NCBI RefSeq assembly: GCF_014905555.1
Contig: NZ_BNGS01000001.1
Coordinates: 310,001 to 374,000 of the forward strand
DNA length: 64,000 bases
Direction of reading: 5' to 3'
DNA from: Streptomyces sp. Y2F8-2
GTDB lineage: Bacteria > Actinomycetota > Actinomycetes > Streptomycetales > Streptomycetaceae
Each line of letters opens with the position of its first letter. Within the stretch, counting starts at the first letter, position 1. Below, piece by piece: positions 9,235-17,819 of this stretch. The position numbers and the translations under genes were made by a program. The notes under the pieces were generated by a model. It was not told the origin of the DNA, made no database searches, and saw nothing but the letters and a program-made list of their open reading frames with translations.

Positions 9235-9819
9235 ATGGCACGCACAACGAGGAAACGCGTGGGGACGCTCTTGTCCGCGGCCGCGGCCGGAGCTGTCGCG
9301 GCAGGCCTGTCGGCCGCTGCCCCTGCTGCTGCCACCGCTGCCGGCGTCGGCGCCGGCACTGCGATGGCGGACGGGGCCACGTCGCCGCAGGTGACGGTCG
9401 CCCCGTGCACGAGCGCGCAGCTCATCGCGAGCAGCGCGCACCGTCTGGCGTCGGGCCAGGTGGTGGTGACGGTCGTCAACCAGGGCCCTCGACCGTGTGT
9501 GCTCAAGGGCTATCCCACCGTCGCCCTCGCCGGTCTGGGCTCGCCCGGCAGGAACAAACCTCTCCAGGTCGTCCACCAGGGCGCCTCGGGACCGGTGACG
9601 CTGACAGTCGGCGGCCGGGCGTCGACGCAGCTCAGCTTCACGCCCGTCCTCGGCGAGGCGAGCGGGTACTGCGCGTCCGGCGCCGTGCCCTCCGTCGCAC
9701 CCTCGATCGTGGTGGGCGTCGCGGGCGGGGGCCAGCAACTGGCCCCGGACGACGGCGGCGACTTCGCGCTCTGCGGGACCAGTGTGCGCGCCACCGCCTT
9801 CCGCGCCACGGGCGCCTGA
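9235..9819 (+). CDS. Secreted DUF4232 protein
   Basis: The 194-residue product starts with a long Ala-rich signal peptide (about 1-45) and then matches the DUF4232 pattern: CTSAQL, VVTVVNQGPRPCVLKGYPTVALA, QLSFTPV, YCASGAVPSVAPSIVVGV and FALCGTSVRATAF, with conserved cysteines probably paired as disulfides. Such proteins are exported in actinobacteria and have no known activity. GGAGG precedes ATG 9235 by about 12 bases. It sits between hmpA and nsrR but I see no NsrR-like site in front of it. Confidence 0.8.
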   Translation: MARTTRKRVGTLLSAAAAGAVAAGLSAAAPAAATAAGVGAGTAMADGATSPQVTVAPCTSAQLIASSAHRLASGQVVVTVVNQGPRPCVLKGYPTVALAGLGSPGRNKPLQVVHQGASGPVTLTVGGRASTQLSFTPVLGEASGYCASGAVPSVAPSIVVGVAGGGQQLAPDDGGDFALCGTSVRATAFRATGA

Positions 9820-9839
9820 GCCGGGCGGACGCGGAACCG

Positions 9840-10172
9840 CCTCCCGCGCGCCGTCCGAGTGCGCCGTCCTCGGCCTGCTCAGGAGCGCGGACACCTTCCA
9901 CGCCGGGCGGTACACGGTGGTGATGTCCCCGTCGTGCCACGGGACGGCGACGTCGCCGGTGCCCTGCGGCAGCGGGAGCCGTTGACCGTGGCGATGCGAG
10001 ACGACTTCGCCCGGGCGTCGGCGCAGACGGGGAAGCCTGTCCCGCCGGGCGCGGCGGGGCAGGAGAGCGGCGACCGTACCGCTCGGAGGCGGTCGAGTCC
10101 GGCGACGCTTGCATCGTGTGCGGCAGTCCACAGGCACGGGACGAGGTCGAGACCCCGGCCATTCGCCGTCAC
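9840..10172 (-). pseudogene. Possible decayed gene fragment of unknown family
   Basis: The 349-base gap between the DUF4232 gene and nsrR has no intact gene. On the complement, a stretch of coding-like sequence appears split over two frames: ARAKSSRIATVNGSR in one, then GTGDVAVPWHDGDITTVYRP and AWKVSALLS in another. One indel would join them. I do not recognise the family, and the upstream part is not coding-like. It could also be chance in GC-rich DNA. Confidence 0.25.
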
Positions 10173-10603
10173 AGCGCTGAGGGCATACCGAGAAGCAGCG
10201 GCCCCGTCGGCGCCGCCACCACGTCCTCGACCGTCACCGGGTCCAGCGAGGCGAAGAAGGCCTCCTGGGCCCGGCGCAGCGCGCCCCGCAGCCGGCAGCC
10301 GGTGTGCAGGGGGCAGGGCGCGGCGCCCTCGCAGTCGACGACGTCGCCGTCCCCCTCGAAGCGGCGCACGACCGCGCCGACCGACGCCGTCCGCCCGGCC
10401 TCGGTGAGCGTGAGCCCGCCGCCCCGGCCGCGGCGGGCCTCGAGGAGCCCCATGTGCGTCAGTTCGGCCACGACCTTCGCGGTGTGGGTGTACGGCACGT
10501 CCATGGCCCCCGCGACCTCGCGGGTCGTGGGGCTGGAGTCGCCCGCGACGGCGAGCCGCATCAGGACCCGCAGCGCCAGGTCGGTGGAGCGCAACAACCG
10601 CAT
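10169..10603 (-). CDS. nsrR: Nitric oxide-sensing Rrf2-family repressor NsrR
   Basis: The 144-residue protein has an N-terminal winged helix (RSTDLALRVLMRLAV, MDVPYTHTAKVVAEL, RGRGGGLTL) and the cluster-binding cysteines at positions 91, 97 and 103 (DCEGAAPCPLHTGC), with Asp8 matching the fourth ligand reported for Streptomyces coelicolor NsrR. It ends with AAPTGPLLLG, as in that protein. It is expected to bind DNA as a [4Fe-4S] dimer and release on nitrosylation. ATG 10603 lies six bases after a TACGCT -10, so the transcript is probably leaderless. The promoter carries an NsrR-like site, suggesting autorepression. Confidence 0.93.
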   Translation of the reverse strand: MRLLRSTDLALRVLMRLAVAGDSSPTTREVAGAMDVPYTHTAKVVAELTHMGLLEARRGRGGGLTLTEAGRTASVGAVVRRFEGDGDVVDCEGAAPCPLHTGCRLRGALRRAQEAFFASLDPVTVEDVVAAPTGPLLLGMPSAL

Positions 10604-10609
10604 GCCGTC

Positions 10610-10641
10610 AGCGTAGATAATGCGCATCTGGGCTTCAAATT
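10610..10641 (-). promoter_or_regulatory. nsrR promoter with overlapping NsrR-like operator
   Basis: On the complement, TTGAAG (10633-10638) and TACGCT (10610-10615) are separated by exactly 17 bases, and the nsrR ATG follows six bases later. The 23-base stretch 10619-10641 matches the hmpA operator layout: arm AATGCGCATCT, centre G, arm GGCTTCAAATT. The second arm agrees with the ideal AGATGCAAATT at 8 of 11 positions. It covers the -35 and spacer. This is a weaker site than that of hmpA. Confidence 0.75.
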
Positions 10642-10757
10642 ATTCGGCGGGAAGGCCGCCCCCTCGGCCATTCGGGTGGTCCGGCCTAGGTCCAGGGACT
10701 GGCGCCCCACTACGATCAGCCGTCCCGAAGGTCCCTTTTCCCCTCGAAGGACGCGCC

Positions 10758-11507
10758 ATGGGCTCCGCCCCCACCCCTGGTTCCGCCGAGCGCAAGGCCC
10801 GCATGGAGCAGATGCGCCGTGCGGAACGCGCACGTGAGCGCCGCAACCGCATCCTGACGATCGCGGCGAGCGTGGTCGTCGTCGCCGGTCTCGTCGTCGG
10901 CGGGGTGGTCCTCATCGACTCGCAGTCCGGGAGCAAGGCGTCCGCGGCGAGCGGCTCGAAGGACTCGGCCGGCGGCTCCAAGGGCTCGGCGAGCGGTTCC
11001 AAGGGCTCGGCGAGCGGCTCCAAGGGCTCCGCGAAGAGCGCGGAGGACTCCGGCCACTTCGTCACCGGCAAGGACGGCGTGCGGATCTGGACGGGCAGGC
11101 TGTCCCGCAACCACGTCACCACGAACGTGCCCTACCCGATGCGCCCGCCCGTCGGCGGCGACCACAACCCGGTCTGGCTGAACTGCAACGGCGACGTCTA
11201 CACCGAGCCTGTCAGGGACGAGAACGCCGTGCACTCGCTGGAGCACGGCGCGGTGTGGGTGACGTACTCGAGCAAGGCGTCGAAGGCCGACGTCGCCGCG
11301 CTCGCGGCGAAGGTGAGGAAGACCCCGTACACGCTGATGAGCCCCTACGAGAACCAGGCGAGCCCGATCATGCTCACGGCCTGGGGCCATCAGCTCTCCG
11401 TGCAGAGCGCCGGCGACCCGGGCGTCGATCGGTTCCTCGCGACCTACGTCCAGGGCGAGCAGACGCCGGAGCCGGGTGCCTCGTGCACCGGCGGGACGAT
11501 GCGGTGA
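10758..11507 (+). CDS. DUF3105 membrane-anchored protein
   Basis: The 249-residue product has a charged N-terminus, one transmembrane helix (about 36-56), a low-complexity Ser/Gly/Lys linker made of GSKGSAS repeats (about 58-95, also visible as about 18-base DNA repeats) and an extracytoplasmic DUF3105 domain (HVTTNVPYPMRPPVGGDH, CNGDVYTEPV, VHSLEHGAVWVTY). Function of DUF3105 unknown; the His/Glu-rich HSLEHG block could hold metal. GAAGG precedes ATG 10758. Its stop overlaps the next start as GTGA (11504-11507), so it is translationally coupled to the DUF305 gene. Confidence 0.85.
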   Translation: MGSAPTPGSAERKARMEQMRRAERARERRNRILTIAASVVVVAGLVVGGVVLIDSQSGSKASAASGSKDSAGGSKGSASGSKGSASGSKGSAKSAEDSGHFVTGKDGVRIWTGRLSRNHVTTNVPYPMRPPVGGDHNPVWLNCNGDVYTEPVRDENAVHSLEHGAVWVTYSSKASKADVAALAAKVRKTPYTLMSPYENQASPIMLTAWGHQLSVQSAGDPGVDRFLATYVQGEQTPEPGASCTGGTMR

Positions 11508-12133
11508 ACCGGCACATCGGCTGGATCGCCGGGGCCGCGGCGGCGGCGCTCGTCGCGACGGGCGCGATCACGTACGCCGTCGCCGAGGACGGCGGGACGG
11601 GGAGCGTCCGGGTGCCCGCCGCGGACTCGGCGGACGCCGGCTTCGCTCGGGACATGGCGGTCCACCATCAGCAGGCCGTCGAGATGTCGTACATCGTGCG
11701 CGACCGCACCGGGAACGAGGAGGTGCGCCGCCTCGCGTACGACATCGCGCAGACACAGGCCAACCAGCGCGGCATGCTGCTGGGCTGGCTCGACCTGTGG
11801 GGGCTGCCGAAGGTGTCCTCCGAGCCGCCGATGACGTGGATGGGCATGGGCGGCATGGCCTCCGGCGAGGACGGCGCGCTGATGCCGGGCATGGCGACCG
11901 ACACGGAGCTGAGGAAGCTGGGCGAACTCAGCGGCAAGCAGGCGGAGATCCTCTACCTGCAACTGATGACCGACCACCACAAGGGCGGCATCCACATGGC
12001 CGAGGGCTGTGTCGCCAAGTGCACGGTGGCCGTGGAGAAGAGGCTCGCGCAGGGCATGGTCGACGCACAGCGGTCGGAGATCGACCTGATGACGACGATG
12101 CTCGAGGAACGCGGCGCCGAGCCACGCACCTGA
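11504..12133 (+). CDS. DUF305 exported protein, probable metal-binding
   Basis: The 209-residue protein has an N-terminal membrane anchor/signal (HIGWIAGAAAAALVATGAI) and the two DUF305 halves: FARDMAVHHQQAVEM and YLQLMTDHHKGGIHMAEGC. It is rich in Met/His, with the segment MTWMGMGGMASGEDGALMPG between them. DUF305 proteins are exported and several bind copper; a copper-handling role is inference. GTG start overlaps the DUF3105 stop (GTGA). The pairing DUF3105-DUF305 is common in actinobacteria. A strong terminator follows at 12246. Confidence 0.85.
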   Translation: MNRHIGWIAGAAAAALVATGAITYAVAEDGGTGSVRVPAADSADAGFARDMAVHHQQAVEMSYIVRDRTGNEEVRRLAYDIAQTQANQRGMLLGWLDLWGLPKVSSEPPMTWMGMGGMASGEDGALMPGMATDTELRKLGELSGKQAEILYLQLMTDHHKGGIHMAEGCVAKCTVAVEKRLAQGMVDAQRSEIDLMTTMLEERGAEPRT

Positions 12134-12245
12134 CGCCACCGATCTGCATACAAGTCGACAAAGCGGCATCGAACGGAGTCCACCGCAAGGGCATCCCGGG
12201 AATCGCAACCTTTCCGCAACATACGGGGAACACCCAAATCCACCC

Positions 12246-12277
12246 AAACCCCAAGTGGCCGCGACCACTTGGGGTTT
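12246..12277 (+). terminator. Rho-independent terminator after DUF3105-DUF305
   Basis: Perfect 13-base-pair inverted repeat AAACCCCAAGTGG (12246-12258) and its complement (12265-12277) with a six-base loop CCGCGA, followed by TCCTTGG. It lies 113 bases after the DUF305 stop. Confidence 0.85.
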
Positions 12278-12432
12278 CCTTGGCCTTTTCATTCCCCTGG
12301 CATGAATCGTTCATCGACAGAGTGACCCCCATCGTGTGATCCATACGGTCGGCCGAACCGCCGCGGGCCGGCACGCGGACCGCATGACGTATCGACCACT
12401 ACATGCATGCGAACCGCATCGCAGGGGGTTCT

Positions 12433-14373
12433 ATGAGATCCAACCGCGCCAAGATGCGCGCTGTGAGCATGGCAGCAACACTGCCCATGATCGCCGGCGC
12501 GCTGGCGCTGGGCATACCCGCGGCGCACGCCGCGGGCAGCCCCGCTCGTGACGTACTGCAGGGCACCAAGCCCGCGTGGGCGACGGCCACGGCGGACAAG
12601 GGCGCGACCTCCGACAGCGCCCAGGTCTCCGCCCGGGTCTACCTCGCCGGCCGTGACGCGCGCGGCCTGGCCGCCTACGCGAAGGCCGTCTCCGACCCGC
12701 ACTCGCCGTTGTACGGCAAGTACCTGAGCGCCAAGCAGACGCAGGCGCGCTTCGGCGCGACCAAGGAGCAGGTGGCCGCGGTGAAGTCGTGGCTGAAGGC
12801 GTCGGGCCTGACGGTCACCGCCGTCACGCAGCACTACGTCGCCGTGACCGGTGACGTGGCCGCCGCCGAGAAGGCGTTCGGCACGCAGCTGCACAACTAC
12901 GCCAAGGGCGGCAAGACCTACCGTGCGCCCTCGAAGGCGGCCACCGCTCCGGAGAGCCTGAAGGGCGCCGTCCTGACCGTCACCGGCCTGGACAACGCCC
13001 CGCACAAGGCGAACCACGACGACCAGCTGCCGCCGCCGGAGACCGTCTTCCGCAACTCCGGGCCGTTCTCCTCCTACTACGGCTCGAACACCGCGACGAC
13101 GCTGCCGGAGGCGTACGGCCACGAGATCCCGTACGCCGTCAAGGGCTACACGGGCAAGCAGCTGCGGGCCGCGTACGGCGCGGGCACCCGCACGGGCAAG
13201 GGGGTGCGTATCGCCATCACCGACGCGTACGCCTCCCCGACCATCGCCTTCGACGCGGCCACCTACGCGAAGAAGCACGGCGACGCCGCCTGGACCACCG
13301 GCCAGCTGCACCAGGTGCTGCCGAACCAGTACACCAAGACCAAGGAGTGCTCGGCCGCGGGCTGGTACGGCGAGGAGACGCTCGACGTCGAGGCCGTGCA
13401 CGCGGTCGCCCCGGCCGCGAACGTCACCTACGTCGGCGCCGCCTCCTGCTACGACGACGACCTGCTCGACTCGCTCAGCAAGGTCGTCGACAACCACCTG
13501 GCCGACATCGTCTCCAACTCCTGGGGCGACATCGAGGCCAACCAGACCCCGGACCTCGCGGCCGCCTACGACCAGGTCTTCCAGTTCGGCGCGGTCGAGG
13601 GCATCGGCTTCTACTTCTCCTCCGGCGACAACGGCGACGAGGTCGCCAACACCGGTACGAAGCAGGTCGACACCCCGGCCAACTCCGCCTGGGTGACCGC
13701 GGTCGGCGGAACCTCGCTGGCGGTCGGCAAGAACGACACGTACAAGTGGGAGACCGGCTGGGGCACCGAGAAGGCTCTGCTGTCGAGCGACGGCAAGAGC
13801 TGGGCGGGCTTCCCCGGCGCGTTCACCTCGGGCGCGGGCGGCGGCACCAGCAAGACCGTGGCGGAGCCCGACTACCAGAAGGGCGTCGTCCCGGACGCGC
13901 TGGCGAACGCCAACAACGCGACCGGCAACCGCGTCGTCCCGGACATCGCGGCGATCGCCGACCCCAACACCGGTTTCCTGGTCGGCCAGACGCAGACCCT
14001 GCCCGACGGCAAGACGCAGGCGTACGACGAGTACCGCATCGGCGGCACCTCGCTCGCCGCGCCGGTGATCGCCGCCGTCCAGGCGCTGGCCCAGGAGGCC
14101 CGCGGCGGCCAGCCGATCGGCTTCGCCAACCCGGAGATCTACGCCAGGTACGGCTCGAAGGTGTACCACGACGTCACGGACAACCCGACGGGCTCCGGTC
14201 TCGCCGTGGCGCGCGTCGACTTCGTCAACGGCTACGACGCCACGGGCGGCATCGCCACCTCGGTCCGCAGCCTCGGCAAGGACAGCTCGCTGAGCGCGGT
14301 GAAGGGCTATGACGACGTGACCGGCGTGGGCTCGCCCGCTCCCGGCTACGTCGAGTCGTACAAGCGCCGCTGA
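12433..14373 (+). CDS. Secreted S53 family (sedolisin/kumamolisin-type) serine-carboxyl peptidase
   Basis: The 646-residue preproprotein has a signal peptide ending near AHAAG, a pro-kumamolisin activation domain (about 45-190; YLSAKQTQARFGA, AFGTQLHNY) and an S53 catalytic domain. The acid pair is in GEETLDVEAVHAVAP, the oxyanion Asp in SNSWGDIE, and the nucleophile in GGTSLAAPV. The Asp-rich C-terminal block (HDVTDNPTG, VNGYDATGG) corresponds to the calcium site. Known members are secreted endopeptidases, often acid-active. ATG at 12433 has AGGGGG about five bases upstream, favoured over an ATG 30 bases earlier. Bounded by terminators on both sides, so monocistronic. Confidence 0.93.
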   Translation: MRSNRAKMRAVSMAATLPMIAGALALGIPAAHAAGSPARDVLQGTKPAWATATADKGATSDSAQVSARVYLAGRDARGLAAYAKAVSDPHSPLYGKYLSAKQTQARFGATKEQVAAVKSWLKASGLTVTAVTQHYVAVTGDVAAAEKAFGTQLHNYAKGGKTYRAPSKAATAPESLKGAVLTVTGLDNAPHKANHDDQLPPPETVFRNSGPFSSYYGSNTATTLPEAYGHEIPYAVKGYTGKQLRAAYGAGTRTGKGVRIAITDAYASPTIAFDAATYAKKHGDAAWTTGQLHQVLPNQYTKTKECSAAGWYGEETLDVEAVHAVAPAANVTYVGAASCYDDDLLDSLSKVVDNHLADIVSNSWGDIEANQTPDLAAAYDQVFQFGAVEGIGFYFSSGDNGDEVANTGTKQVDTPANSAWVTAVGGTSLAVGKNDTYKWETGWGTEKALLSSDGKSWAGFPGAFTSGAGGGTSKTVAEPDYQKGVVPDALANANNATGNRVVPDIAAIADPNTGFLVGQTQTLPDGKTQAYDEYRIGGTSLAAPVIAAVQALAQEARGGQPIGFANPEIYARYGSKVYHDVTDNPTGSGLAVARVDFVNGYDATGGIATSVRSLGKDSSLSAVKGYDDVTGVGSPAPGYVESYKRR

Positions 14374-14399
14374 GGTACCGCCGGTAACGGCACCTTGAG

Positions 14400-14429
14400 G
14401 GGGCGCGGGGTGGGTCCACCCCGCGCCCC
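14400..14429 (+). terminator. Terminator after the S53 peptidase
   Basis: Near-perfect inverted repeat: GGGGCGCGGGGTGG (14400-14413) and its complement (14416-14429). The real loop must be at least four bases, so the top pairs stay open. It lies 27 bases after the stop and ends in TTCG. Confidence 0.75.
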
Positions 14430-14498
14430 TTCGCCGTGCGTGAGGTGGCACACACCCCGCACCACCCATCGCGTCGCTCTGACGATTACACTGGGCCC

Positions 14499-16547
14499 GT
14501 GCCTCCCTTGAACTTCTGGTCGATCTATCAGCACGGCTTCGCACGCGTCGCCGCGTGCACGGGTCACACCGTCATCGCGGACCCGCAGGCCAACGCCGAA
14601 GCGGTCCTGCGCCACGCGCGCCGGTGCGCCGGGGAGGGGGTCGCCGTCGCCGTCTTCCCGGAGATGGTGCTGAGCGGCTACTCGATCGAGGACCTGCTGC
14701 TCCAGGACGCGCTGCTCGACCAGGTCGAGGAAGCGCTTCAGGAGGTGGTGACCGGGTCGGCGGATCTGCTGCCGGTCCTGGTCGTCGGTGCCCCGCTGCG
14801 CCACCGCAACCGGGTCTACAACTGCGCGGTCATCGTGCACCGCGGCCGCGTCCTCGGTGTCGTGCCCAAGTCGTACCCGCCGAACTACCGGGAGTTCTAC
14901 GAGCGCCGGCAGATCGGCGACGGCGCCGACGAGCGCGGCGGGTCGATCCGGGTCGGCGGCGAGACCGTGCCGTTCGGTGTGGATCTGCTGTTCGCGGCCG
15001 AGGACGTCCCGGGTCTCGTGCTGCACGCGGAGATCTGCGAGGACATGTGGGTGCCGGTGCCGCCCAGCGCGGAGGCGGCCCTCGCCGGTGCGACCGTCCT
15101 GGTCAACCTCTCGGGCAGCCCGATCACGGTCGGGCGGGCCGAGGACCGCAAGCTGCTGTGCCGCTCGGCGTCCTCCCGCTGCCTCGCGGCGTACGTCTAC
15201 GCGGCGGCCGGCCTCGGTGAGTCGACCACCGACCTGTCCTGGGACGGACAGACCATGATCTACGAGAACGGCGTGCTGCTGGCCGAGACGGAGCGGTTCC
15301 CGCTCGGCGACAGTTACGCGGTGGCCGACGTGGACCTCGACCTGCTGCGGCAGGAGCGGCAGCGCATGGGCACGTTCGACGACAACCGCCGTACGCACCG
15401 CGCGCGGACCGGCGACTTCCGGACGGTCACGTTCGAGCTCGAGCCGCCGCTCACCGACCTGGGGCTGCGCCGCCGCCTGGAGCGCTTCCCGTTCGTGCCG
15501 GCCGACCCCGAGCGCCTCGCCCTGGACTGCTACGAGGCGTACAACATCCAGGTCGAGGGCCTACAGCAGCGGCTCGCGGCGATCGGCGGCCCGAAGGTCG
15601 TCATCGGGGTGTCCGGGGGCCTGGACTCCACGCACGCGCTGATCGTCGCGGCGCGCGCCATGGACCGCGCCGGCCGCCCGCGCAGCGACATCCTGGCCTT
15701 CACGCTGCCCGGTTTCGCCACCAGCGACCACACCAAGGACAACGCCCACAAGCTGATGAACTCGCTCGGCGTGACCGCGGCCGAGCTGGACATCACGCCC
15801 ACCGCGCGGCTGATGCTGAAGGAGATGGGCCACCCGTTCGCCTCCGGCGAGCCGGTGTACGACGTCACCTTCGAGAACGTGCAGGCGGGCCTGCGCACGG
15901 ACTATCTCTTCCGGCTCGCCAACCAGCGCGGCGGCATCGTGCTGGGCACCGGCGACCTGTCGGAGCTGGCGCTCGGCTGGTCCACGTACGGCGTGGGCGA
16001 CCAGATGAGCCACTACAACGTCAACGGCGGGGTGCCGAAGACGCTGATCCAGCACCTGATCCGCTGGGTCATCAGCAGCGGCCAGTTCGACGAGGAGACC
16101 GGCAAGACGCTCGCCGCGATCCTCGACACCGAGATCAGCCCGGAGCTGGTGCCGGGCGAGGAGATGCAGTCCACCGAGTCCAAGATCGGCCCGTACGCGC
16201 TGCACGACTTCACGCTCTTCCACGTGCTGCGCTACGGCTTCCGGCCGTCGAAGATCGCCTTCCTGGCCTGGCACGCCTGGCACGATGCCGAGGCCGGCGC
16301 CTGGCCGCCGAACTTCCCCGAGGCCAAGCGGGTGGCGTACGACCTGCCGGAGATCCGGCACTGGCTGGAGGTCTTCTGCCGTCGTTTCTTCGCGTTCGCG
16401 CAGTTCAAGCGGTCCGCCATGCCGAACGGGCCGAAGGTCTCGGCCGGCGGTTCGCTCTCCCCGCGCGGCGACTGGCGAGCGCCGTCCGACAGCAACGCGC
16501 GGGCCTGGCTGCGGGACCTCGCCCGCCTCGACGCCCCGGAGAAGTGA
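14499..16547 (+). CDS. nadE: Glutamine-dependent NAD+ synthetase
   Basis: The 682-residue enzyme has an N-terminal nitrilase-type glutaminase domain (catalytic triad in FPEMVLSGYS, VPKSYPPNYREFYE and ICEDMWVP) and a C-terminal synthetase with the PP-loop SGGLDSTHALI, plus GTGDLSELALGWSTYGVGDQ. It converts deamido-NAD to NAD using glutamine, the last step of NAD synthesis. GTG 14499 is preceded by TACACT ending 6 bases before it and lacks a Shine-Dalgarno, so a leaderless mRNA is likely. It is convergent with the DUF397 gene (24-base gap). Confidence 0.95.
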   Translation: MPPLNFWSIYQHGFARVAACTGHTVIADPQANAEAVLRHARRCAGEGVAVAVFPEMVLSGYSIEDLLLQDALLDQVEEALQEVVTGSADLLPVLVVGAPLRHRNRVYNCAVIVHRGRVLGVVPKSYPPNYREFYERRQIGDGADERGGSIRVGGETVPFGVDLLFAAEDVPGLVLHAEICEDMWVPVPPSAEAALAGATVLVNLSGSPITVGRAEDRKLLCRSASSRCLAAYVYAAAGLGESTTDLSWDGQTMIYENGVLLAETERFPLGDSYAVADVDLDLLRQERQRMGTFDDNRRTHRARTGDFRTVTFELEPPLTDLGLRRRLERFPFVPADPERLALDCYEAYNIQVEGLQQRLAAIGGPKVVIGVSGGLDSTHALIVAARAMDRAGRPRSDILAFTLPGFATSDHTKDNAHKLMNSLGVTAAELDITPTARLMLKEMGHPFASGEPVYDVTFENVQAGLRTDYLFRLANQRGGIVLGTGDLSELALGWSTYGVGDQMSHYNVNGGVPKTLIQHLIRWVISSGQFDEETGKTLAAILDTEISPELVPGEEMQSTESKIGPYALHDFTLFHVLRYGFRPSKIAFLAWHAWHDAEAGAWPPNFPEAKRVAYDLPEIRHWLEVFCRRFFAFAQFKRSAMPNGPKVSAGGSLSPRGDWRAPSDSNARAWLRDLARLDAPEK

Positions 16548-16571
16548 CGGTGACGGCCCCTGGGCCCCGGT

Positions 16572-16850
16572 TCACCTCTTCAGCGACGCGATGAAGGGGG
16601 CCCAGGCGGCGGCGGTGAGGACGAGGACGGGCCCGTCGGGCACCTTGGAGTCACGGACGGGGACGAGGCCGGGGATGTTGTCGGCTACCTCGACACAGTT
16701 GCCGCCGTCACCATTGCTGTAGCTCGACTTGCGCCAGAGGGCGGCGCCGGGGAAGTCGCTGGCGACTTCTACGCATTCCCCGCCGTCACCGTTGCTGTGG
16801 CTGCTCTTGAACCAGAGCGCATCACTCAAGTCGACCGGGTTGCTTGCCAT
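16572..16850 (-). CDS. Protein with two tandem DUF397 repeats
   Basis: This 92-residue protein carries two copies of the DUF397 motif, WFKSSHSNGDGGECVEVA and LWRKSSYSNGDGGNCVEVAD, then VRDSKVPDGPVLVLTAAAW. Most DUF397 proteins have one copy. In Streptomyces they pair with WhiJ-like XRE regulators and appear to modulate them. The start lies 29 bases inside the 3' end of the upstream XRE gene, so it is co-transcribed with it. Confidence 0.85.
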   Translation of the reverse strand: MASNPVDLSDALWFKSSHSNGDGGECVEVASDFPGAALWRKSSYSNGDGGNCVEVADNIPGLVPVRDSKVPDGPVLVLTAAAWAPFIASLKR

Positions 16851-17685
16851 TTCGGTAATCCTCTGCGGCGGCCTTGATCATGGCGAGGGACGTGTCTGGT
16901 GACAGCGCGACGGCCCTGAGCCGATCGTATGCCTTGCGGTACTGCTTCACGAGGGCCGGATCATCGATGGTGTCGCCGCTGTAGGACGCCTCGGTGTAGA
17001 TCAGAGGCGGAGCGTCCGGGAACGTCATGACCATGATGGAGGCGGCCATCAAGGGGTACGCGCCGCACGTCCGCGGAACGATCTGCGGAGTGATCCGCCG
17101 CCGCTCGGCCAACTCCACGATCCGCTCGAGCTGTTCAGCCGTCTCGGGCGGCGAGAGGATCGGGTCCGCGATCAACGACTCGTGCAGGATCGCCCAGTAC
17201 TCCGGGGTGGAGTGATCATCCTCGAAGAGACGGGCGCGCGCGAGTCGGGCGGTCACCTTCTCCTCGACCCACTCGTCGGAGGCCGCCGGGTGGGCCGACC
17301 GGACCAGCGTCCGAGCGTACGGGGCGGTCTGGAGCAGCCCGGGGAAGATGATGGGGGACCACAGCTCGATGGAGTCCGCGTACTTCTCCGCCTCCAGGGC
17401 CTTCTCGAAGTACGCGGCATGCGGCCCTCGCCGCGCCTTCCGCACATCCTCGCAATGCCGCTCGAAGAACCCGTCGGTCTTCAGTACCCGGTCCGCATGC
17501 CGGGCCAAGTCCAACGGCATCCGCCGCTCCCCGCGCTCGATGTCGCTGAGGTAGGTCTTGCCGTAGAAGCTGCCTTCGAGGAACGCTTCGAGCGACAGCC
17601 CCGCCGCCTCCCTCTTCCACCGCAACTCCTTGCCGTAGAAGGTGGGGACGCTCATCGAGCCGTCGATGTCCCTACGCCGTGCCAC
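16822..17685 (-). CDS. WhiJ-like XRE-family regulator (HTH + DUF5753)
   Basis: The 287-residue protein has an N-terminal helix-turn-helix (ELRWKREAAGLSLEAFLEGS, YLSDIERGERRMPLDLARHADRVL) and a C-terminal DUF5753 ligand-like domain (about 100-280; SPIIFPGLLQTAPYARTLV, RRITPQIVPR, EASYSGDTIDDP). This combination next to DUF397 and an HATPase gene is the WhiJ/AbaA-type module that influences differentiation and antibiotic production in Streptomyces. GTG 17685 was chosen over ATG 17655 because GGTGAG lies just upstream; either is possible. Divergent from the small protein/ATPase operon. Confidence 0.85.
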   Translation of the reverse strand: MARRRDIDGSMSVPTFYGKELRWKREAAGLSLEAFLEGSFYGKTYLSDIERGERRMPLDLARHADRVLKTDGFFERHCEDVRKARRGPHAAYFEKALEAEKYADSIELWSPIIFPGLLQTAPYARTLVRSAHPAASDEWVEEKVTARLARARLFEDDHSTPEYWAILHESLIADPILSPPETAEQLERIVELAERRRITPQIVPRTCGAYPLMAASIMVMTFPDAPPLIYTEASYSGDTIDDPALVKQYRKAYDRLRAVALSPDTSLAMIKAAAEDYRNGKQPGRLE

Positions 17686-17721
17686 GTGCTCACCGCCATA
17701 ACTCACCGCGCCGTTTCCGCT

Positions 17722-17742
17722 GTTCGCGTCGCGGACGCGAAC
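17722..17742. promoter_or_regulatory. Candidate operator between the XRE gene and the small protein/ATPase operon
   Basis: Perfect inverted repeat GTTCGCGTC-GCG-GACGCGAAC (9-3-9) in the 134-base divergent promoter region. A second weaker repeat, TGTGA-N8-TCACA, is at 17775-17792. Either could be bound by the WhiJ-like regulator; which one is not decidable from sequence. Confidence 0.5.
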
Positions 17743-17819
17743 GCCCTTCCACGCTAGTAAGCAGGGCGACACTCTGTGAGGTGTTCGTCACACATCGCAC
17801 AGAAGGCTGCCATCTCCCC

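Noticed and set aside
12289-14544. Long complement frame opposite the S53 peptidase
   Set aside because: Low-complexity Gly/Arg/Val product, shadows a gene with signal peptide and full catalytic set.
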